A stretch of DNA of 64,000 nucleotides from CAZHLD01 sp964533185 (GCA_964533185.1 CAZHLD010000001.1:62001-126000); one strand, 5' to 3'. Shown: positions 7,905-16,872, counted from the first letter of the stretch. A program made the numbers and translations. Notes: generated by a model not told the origin, from the letters alone.

Positions 7905-9245
7905 ATGGCCCAGATCTTTCCCTTTCGCGCTTATCGCTATAACCCTTCCCGATTTGACCTGGCACAGGTCCTGACCCAGCCCTACGACAAAATCACGCCG
8001 GACCTGCAAGACCGCTACTACTCGTTGCATTCCGACAATCTGATCGCACTTGAAAAAGGCAGGTCATTCCCCGACGACTCGTCCGCAAACAATGTCTATA
8101 TCCGCGCCGCCCAAGCCTTGCAGGGCTGGATCGACCGCCGCGTATTAGTGCGTGACTCGGTCCCCGGGATCTACGTCTATTCCCAAGATTATCAGGTTCC
8201 TCTCTCCTCAGAGAGGCGACTCCGCAAGGGCTTCATTGCCGTTGGACGTGTCGAAGACTACTCCGCCGGTGTCGTTTTCCGTCACGAACAGACCCTTGCT
8301 GGCCCCAAGGCAGATCGCCTTGAACTTCTCCGCCATACCCGCGCTCACGCTGGCCAGTTGTTCATGCTCTATGACGATCCGGCCCGCGAAACCGACGCTC
8401 TTCTCGAACAGGCTTCTCGCGTCCCGCCGCCCGCGAAATTACGCGACGAATACGGCGTCATCCACCGCCTCTGGCCGGTCTTCGACCCTCAGTCAATCGG
8501 CCTCTTCCGCCGCGCTCTGTCCGATAAGAAACTCGTCATCGCCGATGGCCACCACCGCTACGAAACCGCTCTCGCCTACCGCAACGAATGTCGTGCTGCC
8601 GGCAATAACGCTCCTGACGCCCCCCACGAAACAGTGATGATGACGTTTTTTAACATCCGATCCGAGGGCCTGACCATTCTCCCCACTCACCGAGTTATTT
8701 CCGGTCTCGGTGCCTTTGATTTCGCTCGCTTCCGCGCTCAGCTCGACTCAGTTTTCGAGGTGCAGTCCTTCGCCTTGTCCAGCGACTCGGATCGCGCAGC
8801 CCGCCTTGCTGAGTTCCGTCGCGAACTCCTCGCTCAAAATCGCCAGCGCAATGCAATCGGCGTGTATGTTCCCGGCGCCTTCCACCTCTTCCTGCTCCGT
8901 CCCGATGCCGATCTCGACTCCCTTCTTCCCGGCGTTCCGCCCGCCCAGCGCCGCTTGGACGTCGTCCTCCTCCACGGCCTGCTCCTCGAAAAAGGACTGG
9001 GCATCACTCCGCACGCCGTGAAAAAAGGGAAGAACATCACTTACGAACGGGAAATGGATGCGGCCATCGCCACTGTGGATGCTGACCGGGCGCAGCTCTG
9101 CTGCCTCCTCAATCCCATTCAGGTCGAACAGATGATGGAGATTGCCCTGGGCGGGGAGGTCCTGCCGCAGAAATCTACGGACTTCTACCCCAAGCTCTTG
9201 AGCGGGATTACGATCTACCGGCTGGACAACGACTCCCTGAAATGA
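7905..9245 (+). CDS. DUF1015 family protein
   Basis: A 446-aa full-length DUF1015 protein, a widespread cytoplasmic family of unproven function. The N-terminal PFRAYRYNP with TQPYDKI and the internal ADGHHRYETALAYRNE are hallmarks of the family. The ATG at 7905 has GAGG five bases upstream. It is a single gene closed by a strong hairpin at 9246-9282. In some bacteria relatives lie beside serine-biosynthesis genes, but serA here is about 39 kb away, so context adds little. Confidence 0.87.
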   Translation: MAQIFPFRAYRYNPSRFDLAQVLTQPYDKITPDLQDRYYSLHSDNLIALEKGRSFPDDSSANNVYIRAAQALQGWIDRRVLVRDSVPGIYVYSQDYQVPLSSERRLRKGFIAVGRVEDYSAGVVFRHEQTLAGPKADRLELLRHTRAHAGQLFMLYDDPARETDALLEQASRVPPPAKLRDEYGVIHRLWPVFDPQSIGLFRRALSDKKLVIADGHHRYETALAYRNECRAAGNNAPDAPHETVMMTFFNIRSEGLTILPTHRVISGLGAFDFARFRAQLDSVFEVQSFALSSDSDRAARLAEFRRELLAQNRQRNAIGVYVPGAFHLFLLRPDADLDSLLPGVPPAQRRLDVVLLHGLLLEKGLGITPHAVKKGKNITYEREMDAAIATVDADRAQLCCLLNPIQVEQMMEIALGGEVLPQKSTDFYPKLLSGITIYRLDNDSLK

Positions 9246-9282
9246 CGAATGGCGCCTCCCTGCCTTCAGGAGACGCCATTCG
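9246..9282. terminator. Bidirectional hairpin terminator
   Basis: A 14-bp stem with one mismatch (CGAATGGCGCCTCC against GGAGACGCCATTCG) around a 9-nt loop, placed directly after the DUF1015 stop and 19 bp before the end of the convergent STAS gene. There is no long T run, so it is a stem-type terminator that could serve both strands. Confidence 0.7.
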
Positions 9283-9301
9283 CGCTTCTCTTGGCTTCGA
9301 T

Positions 9302-9646
9302 CTACTTGAAGCTCTGTATGGCGGCCGCTTCCGAGTCAAACACCTCGAAAACAGTCAGCAGCTTGGTCACCTGCAGAACTTCCTGGAACTTCGATCCCAG
9401 GTTGGAGAGCCGCATCGCGGCAGCCTGCGACTTCGCGCTGTGGTGGGTGGCCACCAGCGTTCCCAGGCCCGCGCTGTCGATGTACGTCACATTGTCCATG
9501 TTCAGCACGATTTTTTTCTGATTCGCCGCCAGCAGGCTCTTCACCCGCTCACGCAGCGCGTTGCTCTCCTCGCCCAGCACGATGCGGCCTTCCAGCTCCA
9601 CCACCGCCACGCCCTCTACTTCCCGGTTCGTCATTTTCAGTGCCAC
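9302..9646 (-). CDS. STAS-domain anti-sigma factor antagonist
   Basis: A 114-aa stand-alone STAS protein of the SpoIIAA/RsbV type. Such proteins bind an anti-sigma kinase when a serine is unphosphorylated and so release a sigma factor. The serine is Ser58 in the motif YIDSAGLGTLV. The start is GTG at 9646 with GAGGAGG nine bases upstream. A zinc microprotein gene ends 54 bp upstream on the same strand. No anti-sigma kinase or sigma factor gene is in the window, so the partner is unknown. Confidence 0.87.
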   Translation of the reverse strand: MALKMTNREVEGVAVVELEGRIVLGEESNALRERVKSLLAANQKKIVLNMDNVTYIDSAGLGTLVATHHSAKSQAAAMRLSNLGSKFQEVLQVTKLLTVFEVFDSEAAAIQSFK

Positions 9647-9700
9647 GTTCGAACCTCCTCCCGTCTCTTGCTCGAATTCAATGATTCCCGCAATTGACCC

Positions 9701-9862
9701 CTAATACGGATCCGAACAGGACATATAGTACCCACACTCCGAGCAAACCAGCTTGCAGCGCCTCGATTCCAGCAGGATCCAGCAGACCGGACAGTAGCAG
9801 GACGCAATCGCCGCCTGCGCCTCACCGGAGTCCGGCCTCTCGCTTCTTTCGCGTTCCCTCAT
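9701..9862 (-). CDS. 53-aa cysteine-rich zinc-ribbon microprotein
   Basis: A small open frame of 53 codons, translated by eye from ATG at 9862 to TAG at 9701. The N-terminal 20 residues are charged. The C-terminal part has seven cysteines (22, 24, 27, 36, 40, 43, 49), including CPVC and CSEC pairs 13 residues apart, the spacing of a zinc ribbon, and ends YYMSCSDPY. I recall similar tails in acidobacterial small proteins, but this is memory and not a search. It lies 54 bp upstream of the STAS gene on the same strand and may share its transcript. Function unknown. Confidence 0.7.
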   Translation of the reverse strand: MRERERSERPDSGEAQAAIASCYCPVCWILLESRRCKLVCSECGYYMSCSDPY

Positions 9863-10097
9863 CGGACGGCCCGAAGGTTATAGCACAACCTGCCCTAGGG
9901 GGGAAGCACTGGTGGTGCTCCAGGGCCGCTTGCCGCAGACGATAGACCCTTCTTCCCCGATTGGCAAGCAGCACCTTCTGAAGCCCTTCCCGGGCTCCTT
10001 TCCCGCATTTTGCGTGCATTTCGAGGGGCCCCAGGCGTATGATTCCAAGCAGCGAGGCACCATAATTCGGCATCCTACCGAGCAGCGGACAAGGCGG

Positions 10098-10724
10098 ATG
10101 ACCTGGCCCATTCCATGGATCTTGCTTCTCCTGGCGGCCGCGGGGCTTTGCGGTGAAACCCACGCCCAGATGCGCGGCAATCGGGGCTCCTCGGTTCGCG
10201 TTCATCGCACCGCAAGTCCGACCGACGGCTCCTCCGTTCAGACTGCCTTCCCCGTCCCCGGCTTTGGTTTCGACTACGTCCACCTCGCTGCCGTTAACCC
10301 GGGTGCCTTCAATGCCCCGGCAGTTCGTTCCTCGCACCTGGCCCCGTCTTTTCCAATTTTCATCCCATCTTTCTCTCCGCCGGCCCAGATCATCATTGTG
10401 CAGCAACCCCCTATCGTAATCGTCCAGGCCCCGCCGGCTGTCAACGAGTCTCCGGAGTGGCCGCCGCGCTCCCGCTCTTCGCAACGCGATGAGGCCCGTG
10501 AACCCGAGCGCGCCCCCGATCCTCCTCGCGAGCTCGAGGAAATCGTACTCGTCCGTCGCGATGGCACCCTGCTCTTCGCCGTCGCCTTCAGTTCCGCAGG
10601 CGGCCAGCTCACTTATATCACTCGCGAGGGCCTGCGCCGTTCCCTTTCCCTTGCCGATCTCGACCTCGAGTCCACGCGCCGCTGGAATGAGGAGCGCGGC
10701 ACCACACTTCGCCTCCCCTCCTGA
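10098..10724 (+). CDS. Hypothetical exported Pro-rich protein
   Basis: A 208-aa protein of unrecognised family. A signal peptide (PIPWILLLLAAAGLCGETHAQ) follows the ATG at 10098, which has AAGGCGG just before it. The middle is Pro/Ile/Val-rich (about residues 90-125, including IIIVQQPPIVIVQAPP), then comes a charged Arg/Glu/Pro linker and a small compact C-terminal domain (LEEIVLVRRDGTLLFAVAFS) of about 60 residues. The longer frame from 9912 adds sequence without coding character. Probably periplasmic or surface-located. It is convergent with the cation efflux gene, with 21 bp between stops. Confidence 0.65.
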   Translation: MTWPIPWILLLLAAAGLCGETHAQMRGNRGSSVRVHRTASPTDGSSVQTAFPVPGFGFDYVHLAAVNPGAFNAPAVRSSHLAPSFPIFIPSFSPPAQIIIVQQPPIVIVQAPPAVNESPEWPPRSRSSQRDEAREPERAPDPPRELEEIVLVRRDGTLLFAVAFSSAGGQLTYITREGLRRSLSLADLDLESTRRWNEERGTTLRLPS

Positions 10725-10745
10725 AGCCTCTCCCTCGTGAATCAG

Positions 10746-11687
10746 CTATTCTTTTGAAGGATCGACTGGTACAGGCATGAACAGCCCCGCTTCGCGCGGC
10801 AGGCCGGCTCTCTCGAATTGAATTGTCGTGTGCGTGATATGGAATTGCCTCTCCAGCCGCTTGCGGATTTCTGCCAGGATGTTCTCGCTCTCTTCCAGGT
10901 GCATGTCCGGGATGCGAACGTGACAGGAGAGCGCGTAGAGGTCCGTCCCCAGCGTCCAGATGTGCACATCGTGCACTTCTCGCGCGCCCTCCACCTGCAG
11001 GATTGCCCGGGCCACCTCCCCAAGCAGCATTTGCCGCGGCAGCCCTTCCAAAAGAACATGGCTTGATTCTCTTAGGATCCCATAGCTTGACCATAGCACC
11101 AGCAGACCAATCGCCGCCCCAATTGCTGGATCCGCCCACCGTACCCCCGTCCAGCGGATCACCAGCGCCCCGGCCAGGATGCCGATGTTCGAGAGCGCAT
11201 CTCCCAGGTTGTGGATCAGGATGCTCCTCAGGTTCAGGTCGCGCCGGCCACGAACCAGCGCCAACGTTATTCCACCATTCACGGCCAGTCCCACCAGTGA
11301 TACCCAGATCATCCAGCCGGTATCCACCGACACCGGCGTTCGAATCCGTTCGTACGCCTCGTAAAGGATGTACAGCGCCACCAGCACCAGCAGGATGGCG
11401 TTGCTGTACGCAGCCAGGATGCCCGCGCGGTGGTAGCCGTAGGTCTTCTCGGAATCCGCCGGCCGCTCTGTCCAGCGGATCGCCAGCCAGGAGATTACCA
11501 ACGTTGGCACGTCAGAGAGGTTGTGAAAGGCGTCGCTGACCAGCGCAATCGAATTCGCCAGGTACCCTCCCACCAGTTCCAGCGCCACAAACCCCAGCGT
11601 CACCAGCATCGCCCACCGCAGGACGCTGGTCATCGGGCGGCCGGCGGAGCCATGCCCGTGTTCCTTCCTGTGTGCATGGACGTGCAT
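10746..11687 (-). CDS. Cation diffusion facilitator (CzcD/ZitB-type metal efflux)
   Basis: A 313-aa inner-membrane proton/metal antiporter, likely for Zn2+ and related divalent ions. The His-rich N-terminus (HVHAHRKEHGHG), six predicted membrane segments, the TM2 metal site in SDAFHNLSD and the TM5 site HNLGDALSN are typical, followed by a cytoplasmic ferredoxin-like domain from about residue 210 (VHDVHIWTLG, about 239-248). Length matches the family. It is monocistronic here with no metal regulator gene beside it. Confidence 0.9.
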   Translation of the reverse strand: MHVHAHRKEHGHGSAGRPMTSVLRWAMLVTLGFVALELVGGYLANSIALVSDAFHNLSDVPTLVISWLAIRWTERPADSEKTYGYHRAGILAAYSNAILLVLVALYILYEAYERIRTPVSVDTGWMIWVSLVGLAVNGGITLALVRGRRDLNLRSILIHNLGDALSNIGILAGALVIRWTGVRWADPAIGAAIGLLVLWSSYGILRESSHVLLEGLPRQMLLGEVARAILQVEGAREVHDVHIWTLGTDLYALSCHVRIPDMHLEESENILAEIRKRLERQFHITHTTIQFERAGLPREAGLFMPVPVDPSKE

Positions 11688-11925
11688 CAGTTCAATTCTA
11701 CTCCGTCAGTCTCCGTCGAACAGTGCCTTCCTCACTCTTCCCGGGTCCGTTGCGTTCCCCCCGCCTCGTCTCTTCCCGTTAGCAGGATTGAAATCCCACC
11801 CGCAATGTCAATTGACTTCCCCCGCCGCCGCTGCCTACTATGCCGTTGAGCGTCTCGTCTCCGTCGAATCTTGGCACCGGAGCCATCCCAAGTCTGGGCT
11901 GTGCCCGCTCAGACCACACTCCACG

Positions 11926-13095
11926 ATGCCGCATAATGTCGCCAAGCTGAACTTCTGGGGAGTACGCGGCTCAACTCCCACCGTAGACCGTGCCACTTGG
12001 CGCTATGGCGGAAATACGCCCTGTCTCGAATTGCTTGCGCCCGACGGCACTCGCTTCATCCTAGACTGTGGCACGGGCATTCGTGTGTTCGGCAACCGCT
12101 GGGCGGAATCGGCGGCCTCTCCTGCTCTCGAGGCCCACATCCTCGTCAGCCACTACCATTGGGACCACATCCAGGGCATTCCCTTCTTCGCCCCTCTCTA
12201 CCCGCCCGGCAATCGCTTCCACTTCTATAGCTTTCGGTCCGAATTTCTCGGCCGCGATAGCCTCAAACGGGTCTTCGAGGCGCAAATGGCCCACCCTTAC
12301 TTTCCCGTGGACCTCAGCGCCATGTCCGCCACTCGACAGTTCACCGAGGTTGCCGGCAACGATCAATTCGTCATCAACGGCACCCGCATCATCACACGCT
12401 GGCTAAATCACCCCCAGGGCTGCCTCGGTTTTCGTCTGGAGACCTCGGTCGGCACAGTCGTTTATGCCACTGACAACGAGCCCGGCAATCCGCAACTTGA
12501 TCACAGTCTCCGCGAGCTTGCCGCCGGCGCCGACATCTTTGTCAACGACGCCCAGTACACCCCCGAGCAGCTCGCCACCACTCACAAGGGCTGGGGACAC
12601 TCCTCCTGGCTCGAAGGCGTCCGCATTGCTCAGGAAGTCGGCGTGAAAAATCTCGTCCTCTTCCACCACGACCCCGACTCCTCCGATAGCGTCGTAGACG
12701 GCCTCCTCCGCGAGGCTCGGCAACAATTCCCTTCTGTCTGGGCCGCCGCCGAAGGCATGGTCATGACCCTGGGCGGAGAGCGCATTGACGTCCTCATGCC
12801 CGCCACGCGGGCCGGCCTCCGCCGCGAAGCTCATTTCCGCGTTCAGGTTGCCGGCCACACCCAGGATGGTCGCGCCTTCCAGGAAGAATCCGTGATCCGC
12901 GACCTCACTCTCCACGGCGCCCTCATCTACCTCTCCCACAGCCCGCGCCTGCAATCCGAAATCGAGGTCACCATGCAGACCCCGTCCGACCCCGGCAGCA
13001 CCAATTCCAATCTCTGCCTCCGCGGATACGTAGTCCGCCTCGAACCCGGCCCGGATAAAAACACCACCGCTGTCGGCATCGTCTTCACCGAATAA
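11926..13095 (+). CDS. Metallo-beta-lactamase-fold hydrolase fused to a PilZ domain
   Basis: A 389-aa two-domain protein. Residues 1 to about 280 are a metallo-beta-lactamase-fold hydrolase of the PhnP/RNase Z-like branch (FWGVRGSTPT near the N-terminus). Its metal motif is SHYHWDH at 75-81, with further His and Asp ligands in YATDNE and LVLFHHDP. From about residue 290 there is a PilZ-like domain with RAGLRREAHFRV (RxxxR-like) and DLTLHGALIYL (D/NxSxxG-like with Thr), ending VGIVFTE. This arrangement suggests a hydrolase controlled by c-di-GMP. The ATG at 11926 is chosen because the 46 residues upstream have no domain character. Substrate unknown. Confidence 0.82.
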   Translation: MPHNVAKLNFWGVRGSTPTVDRATWRYGGNTPCLELLAPDGTRFILDCGTGIRVFGNRWAESAASPALEAHILVSHYHWDHIQGIPFFAPLYPPGNRFHFYSFRSEFLGRDSLKRVFEAQMAHPYFPVDLSAMSATRQFTEVAGNDQFVINGTRIITRWLNHPQGCLGFRLETSVGTVVYATDNEPGNPQLDHSLRELAAGADIFVNDAQYTPEQLATTHKGWGHSSWLEGVRIAQEVGVKNLVLFHHDPDSSDSVVDGLLREARQQFPSVWAAAEGMVMTLGGERIDVLMPATRAGLRREAHFRVQVAGHTQDGRAFQEESVIRDLTLHGALIYLSHSPRLQSEIEVTMQTPSDPGSTNSNLCLRGYVVRLEPGPDKNTTAVGIVFTE

Positions 13096-13214
13096 TCCAG
13101 ACGACTCCCCAATCGTTCTTAATTGTCGAAAAAAATCAGGGGACAGTCTCTTGGTTGTATCGAAGTCTGTCCTGCTGGCTGGTCTTCTCCATCGCTTCCG
13201 CCACCCGGAAAGTC

Positions 13215-13565
13215 CTACGGCTTCAACCTCTCGATCTCCCTCATCCGCGCAAACGCCCGCCGCACGTGCGGGATCGCGATCGACCCGCCGACAATCAGCG
13301 CCACATTCAACGCATCAATCACCTCTTCCCGCTTCCATCCAACTTCCCCGCACCGTACCAGGTGGTACGTGATGCAATCGTCGCAGCGCAATACCGACGA
13401 CGCCACCAGCCCCAGCAGTTCTTTCGTCTTCCTCGGCAGCGCCCCCGGCTCGTACGCCTGGTGGTCCAGCGCAAAAAACCGTTTGATCCCCAAATGTCCG
13501 CAATTCAGGATCTCCTCGTTCAACTCCGCCCGAAACTTCTGGAACTCCTCCAGCCGGTCTGCCAT
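13215..13565 (-). CDS. Carboxymuconolactone decarboxylase/AhpD-like protein
   Basis: A 116-aa all-helical CMD-family protein. The motif ASSVLRCDDCITYHL contains the CxxC pair and downstream His of AhpD-like alkylhydroperoxidases, so a peroxide-related redox role is likelier than muconolactone decarboxylation. The ATG at 13565 has GGAGGG three bases upstream; the in-frame codon at 13619 lacks one. It is divergent from the CreD-like gene, and the roughly 250-bp region between them contains promoter and operator-like signals. Confidence 0.83.
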   Translation of the reverse strand: MADRLEEFQKFRAELNEEILNCGHLGIKRFFALDHQAYEPGALPRKTKELLGLVASSVLRCDDCITYHLVRCGEVGWKREEVIDALNVALIVGGSIAIPHVRRAFARMREIERLKP

Positions 13566-13717
13566 CTTCCCTCCGTTAGACGATTGCCCCCGCCCGGGTT
13601 CCCTCCGCGAGCGGGCCAAGCGCGCAGCATCACTTCAGTGCGCCCCGCCATTATCCGCGATTTCCGTTCTTCGCACCACGCACCACCGTTCTCTTGCCCC
13701 GGCGAATTCCGCTGCAC

Positions 13718-13770
13718 ATTATACTTTGCAATAAAAAGTACTTGACAATGCCGAACCAATCCCCTACCCT
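13718..13770. promoter_or_regulatory. Divergent promoters around an operator-like palindrome
   Basis: On the plus strand TTGACA (13742-13747) and TACCCT (13765-13770) are 17 bp apart and would start transcription about 36 bp before the CreD-like gene. On the minus strand a perfect TATAAT is read at 13723-13718 toward the CMD gene, without a clear -35. Between them, TACTTT (13722-13727) and AAAGTA (13735-13740) form an inverted repeat separated by 7 bp, typical in shape for a winged-helix repressor (PadR, BlaI or MarR type). No such regulator is encoded nearby. Confidence 0.4.
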
Positions 13771-13812
13771 CTTCCCTGCGGCGGATCCTTCTTCTCGAAA
13801 GGAGCTCTTCAC

Positions 13813-15036
13813 ATGGGGAAACGCATCGCCGCTCTTCTATTCATTTTCGTCTGCACGTCTCTCGCCTGGGCCCTGCTTGGCTCCACCATCTTCTTCAGGA
13901 CCTACGGCTCCGACTCTTCTCTCCGCGACCGCGTCGTCTCCACCTGGGGCTCCCCCCAGGAGCAGTCTCCTCCCTCCGCCTCTTTCCTCGAACCTTTCTA
14001 CCGAACCGTGGAATCCACCAAGGATGGCAAGAAGGTTGTCGAGACCTTCAAGGAAGAGCGAACAATCTCTCTGCCTCTCGAAGCCAGCCGCATCCGAGTC
14101 GCTCTCGACCTCGAACACCGCCAGAAGGGCCTCCTCTGGTATAGCACGTATAAAGTTGCCTTCGCTGGCGACTACACCTTCCTCAACCCGAGCGACAAAG
14201 AGCAATCCGTGACCTTCAAGCTTCCCTTCCCCGCCGAACGCGCCATCTACGACAAGCTTGTCTTCACCGTGAATGGCACACCGGTCAGTGTCTCCCTGTC
14301 CGCAACCGGCGCCGTCGGCTCCGCCCGGATCGGCTCAAAGAAGACGGCCATCCTTCAGGTTGGCTATCTCTCGCACGGTCTGGATAGTTGGCGTTACAAG
14401 TTTGGCGGCGAGGTCACCCAATTGCGCGATTTCGAGCTTCGCATGACCACCAACTTCAAAAAGATCGACTTCCCGGACAACACTCTCTCCCCCACCGCCA
14501 AGCGCGAAACTTCATCCGGCTGGGAACTCACTTGGTCCTACGAAAACCTTCTCTCTGGCTTCCAGATCGGCATGACCATGCCGGAAAAGCTCCAACCAGG
14601 CCCTTTGGCCGGACGAATCAGTTACTTCGCTCCCGTCTCCCTGTTTTTCTTCTTCTTCTTGATCTTCATCATCACCACCCTCCGCAACATCGATCTGCAT
14701 CCGATGAACTACTTTTTCCTGGCCGCAGCCTTCTTCGCCTTCCATCTCCTCCTGGCCTACCTCGTGGACCACATCTCCATCCACGTCGCCTTTGTGCTCT
14801 CTTCTGCCGTCTCCATTTTCCTTGTCGTCAGCTATCTGCGGCTGGTGGTCGGCCTGCGCTTCGCCGCGATTGAGGGAGGATTGGCCCAGCTCGTCTATCT
14901 GGTGCTCTTCTCCTACGCGTTTTTCCTGGAGCGGTTCACCGGCCTGGCCGTAACCATCGGTTCGATTATCACTCTTTTCGTCGTCATGCAGATGACCGGC
15001 CGCATCCGCTGGGCTGAGAAATTCGCCTCGAGTTAG
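13813..15036 (+). CDS. CreD-like inner membrane protein
   Basis: A 407-aa membrane protein. One N-terminal membrane segment (about residues 5-27) precedes a large extracytoplasmic domain (to about 275) and then a bundle of about five to six C-terminal helices beginning SLFFFFFLIFIITTL, with the LHPMNYFFLAAAFFAFHLLL stretch characteristic of the CreD family. CreD proteins are linked to envelope and beta-lactam stress in other bacteria, but the mechanism is unclear. AAAGGAGCTC precedes the ATG, and a TTGACA/TACCCT promoter lies upstream. Homology is by pattern, so confidence is moderate. Confidence 0.72.
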   Translation: MGKRIAALLFIFVCTSLAWALLGSTIFFRTYGSDSSLRDRVVSTWGSPQEQSPPSASFLEPFYRTVESTKDGKKVVETFKEERTISLPLEASRIRVALDLEHRQKGLLWYSTYKVAFAGDYTFLNPSDKEQSVTFKLPFPAERAIYDKLVFTVNGTPVSVSLSATGAVGSARIGSKKTAILQVGYLSHGLDSWRYKFGGEVTQLRDFELRMTTNFKKIDFPDNTLSPTAKRETSSGWELTWSYENLLSGFQIGMTMPEKLQPGPLAGRISYFAPVSLFFFFFLIFIITTLRNIDLHPMNYFFLAAAFFAFHLLLAYLVDHISIHVAFVLSSAVSIFLVVSYLRLVVGLRFAAIEGGLAQLVYLVLFSYAFFLERFTGLAVTIGSIITLFVVMQMTGRIRWAEKFASS

Positions 15037-15062
15037 CCAAGAGGGCCCCGCGTCGGCGCGGT

Positions 15063-16592
15063 CTAATGGCGGAGGACGCGGCCCGGTAGCGCGCCCGTGG
15101 GCTTTCCCGCGTCCCAGACCACCTCGCCGTTCACAAACACCTTCTCGATCCCAACCGAGAGCTTTCCCGGTTCGGCAAACGTCGAACGGTCCAGGACGCT
15201 GGCTGGGTTGACCAGCACCAGGTCTGCCTTCATCCCCGGGCGGATTACCCCGCGGTCTCTCAGCCTCAGCCGTTTCGCCGGTAGCGAAGTCATCTTCCGC
15301 ACCGCCTCCGGCATCGCTAGCCACCGCTGCTCGCGTACGAACCTTCCCAGCACTCGGGGAAACGTGCCTGCACTCCGGGGATGTCGCAGCCCGATCCCGC
15401 CATCGCTGGCCACCATCACCCACGGCTGCTGGTAGAAGGTGCGGATGTCTTCTTCCTTCATCGAATGTCCGATCACGTCCGCTCCGCCTTCCCGCACGAT
15501 CTCGATGAACAGCGCCACCGGACTGATCCCCTTCCCCCGGGCAATCTCCTCAAGCGATCGGAATTCATAGTCCGGGTGTGCGGCAGACCGGGTGATGGTC
15601 ACCTGCGCCGCTCCGCCCACATCGGCCAGCGCCCGTTCGACGCTCACCGGGTCGTCGTAGCGCTTGTTCGGCACCAGTACGGTGATCGTGGAAGCCCAAG
15701 CTTCATACGGGTAGCAGTCCGCGTTCACGTCCACGCCGCGTCGCCGCGCCTCTTCGATCAACCGCACTGCTTCCGGCGCCCTGCCCCACACGCCCACCGT
15801 GCCCATCTTAATGTGCGAAATCTGCACGCGGATCCTGGCCTGCTCGCCGATCGCTATGGCCTCGCGCAGAGCTTCGAAGCTGCGGTCCCCCTCATCGCGG
15901 ATGTGGCTCATGTAGAAGCCGCCCTGGCGCGCTGCCACCCGGGCCAGCGCCACCATCTCTTCGGTCGTAGCGTAACTCCCCACGTCATACTCGAGGCCGC
16001 TCGATAGCCCCACGGCCCCCTCTTGCATGCCCTGTTTCACCAGCGCTTCCATCCTCGCAATCTCATCCGCCCGCGCCGCTCGCCGGTAGTCGTCTCCCAT
16101 CACCCGGCGGCGCACCGTCCCGTGCCCCACCAGCACCGCAAGGTTCACCGCTCCGGGAGACACCTGGTTGGCATGCAGGAATTCGCGAATCGGCCACGGC
16201 GACTCCCCGTCGGCGCCGAGCACAACCGTCGTGATGCCCTGGGAAACCTGGCTCACCGCCTGTGGCTCGGTCGCCAATCCTTCCGTCGAATGGTTGTGGA
16301 TGTCGATGAATCCCGGTGCTAGAACGAGTCCGTCTGCCGATATCTCCTTCTCACCCCTGCCGGCACGGAACTTTCCAATCTCAACAATGCGGTCGCCTCG
16401 GACCCGCACGTTCACCTTCCGCAGCGGCGCTCCCGTGCCGTCCGCCACAAGCGCCCCAACGATCATCGTCGAACCCTGCCGCACTTGGCCATTTGCTCGC
16501 CCGGTTGCAAGGAAATGCAGGAAGGGGAGAAACAGCGTGGCGACGAAAGTCGTCGCTGCGAGAGGAAAGCTCACACCTCGGGGCTGGAACAT
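15063..16592 (-). CDS. Exported N-acyl-D-amino-acid deacylase (D-aminoacylase family amidohydrolase)
   Basis: A 509-aa amidohydrolase expected to release D-amino acids from N-acyl-D-amino acids. An N-terminal hydrophobic segment (FPLAATTFVATLFLPFLHFL) suggests export. The metal motif HNH in PGFIDIHNHS, then SHIRDEG and ISHIKMG, then Asp in VASDGGIG fit the family. In classical D-aminoacylases a cysteine metal ligand follows the QGITTVV strand; here the site reads LGADG, so that cysteine is absent and a mononuclear or otherwise altered site is likely. The ATG at 16592 is preferred over a TTG at 16652. It is convergent with the CreD-like gene. Confidence 0.83.
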   Translation of the reverse strand: MFQPRGVSFPLAATTFVATLFLPFLHFLATGRANGQVRQGSTMIVGALVADGTGAPLRKVNVRVRGDRIVEIGKFRAGRGEKEISADGLVLAPGFIDIHNHSTEGLATEPQAVSQVSQGITTVVLGADGESPWPIREFLHANQVSPGAVNLAVLVGHGTVRRRVMGDDYRRAARADEIARMEALVKQGMQEGAVGLSSGLEYDVGSYATTEEMVALARVAARQGGFYMSHIRDEGDRSFEALREAIAIGEQARIRVQISHIKMGTVGVWGRAPEAVRLIEEARRRGVDVNADCYPYEAWASTITVLVPNKRYDDPVSVERALADVGGAAQVTITRSAAHPDYEFRSLEEIARGKGISPVALFIEIVREGGADVIGHSMKEEDIRTFYQQPWVMVASDGGIGLRHPRSAGTFPRVLGRFVREQRWLAMPEAVRKMTSLPAKRLRLRDRGVIRPGMKADLVLVNPASVLDRSTFAEPGKLSVGIEKVFVNGEVVWDAGKPTGALPGRVLRH

Positions 16593-16704
16593 CCTTTGCA
16601 GAAGAATCTCCCTCCGGGACCTCGTCGGTACGCTCCTCAACACCTGCTGCAACGCCAGAGGATCCCCCTCGCTGCTATTCCGGTGTAGTATCAGACCTGC
16701 CGCC

Positions 16705-16781
<77 letters not shown>

Positions 16782-16843
16782 ACCAGGCTCTTGCCCAAAC
16801 TGCAACTATTACAGCCCAATCCCATGGCGCCATCGGGTTCCTC

Positions 16844-16872
16844 TTGACACCCTTTGAAATCAAAGGCATATT
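16844..16872 (+). promoter_or_regulatory. Sigma-70-type promoter
   Basis: TTGACA at 16844-16849 and CATATT at 16867-16872 are separated by 17 bp. They lie about 130 bp before the exported propeller/DNRLRE gene and downstream of the CAU tRNA. The -10 matches four of six consensus positions. Confidence 0.45.
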
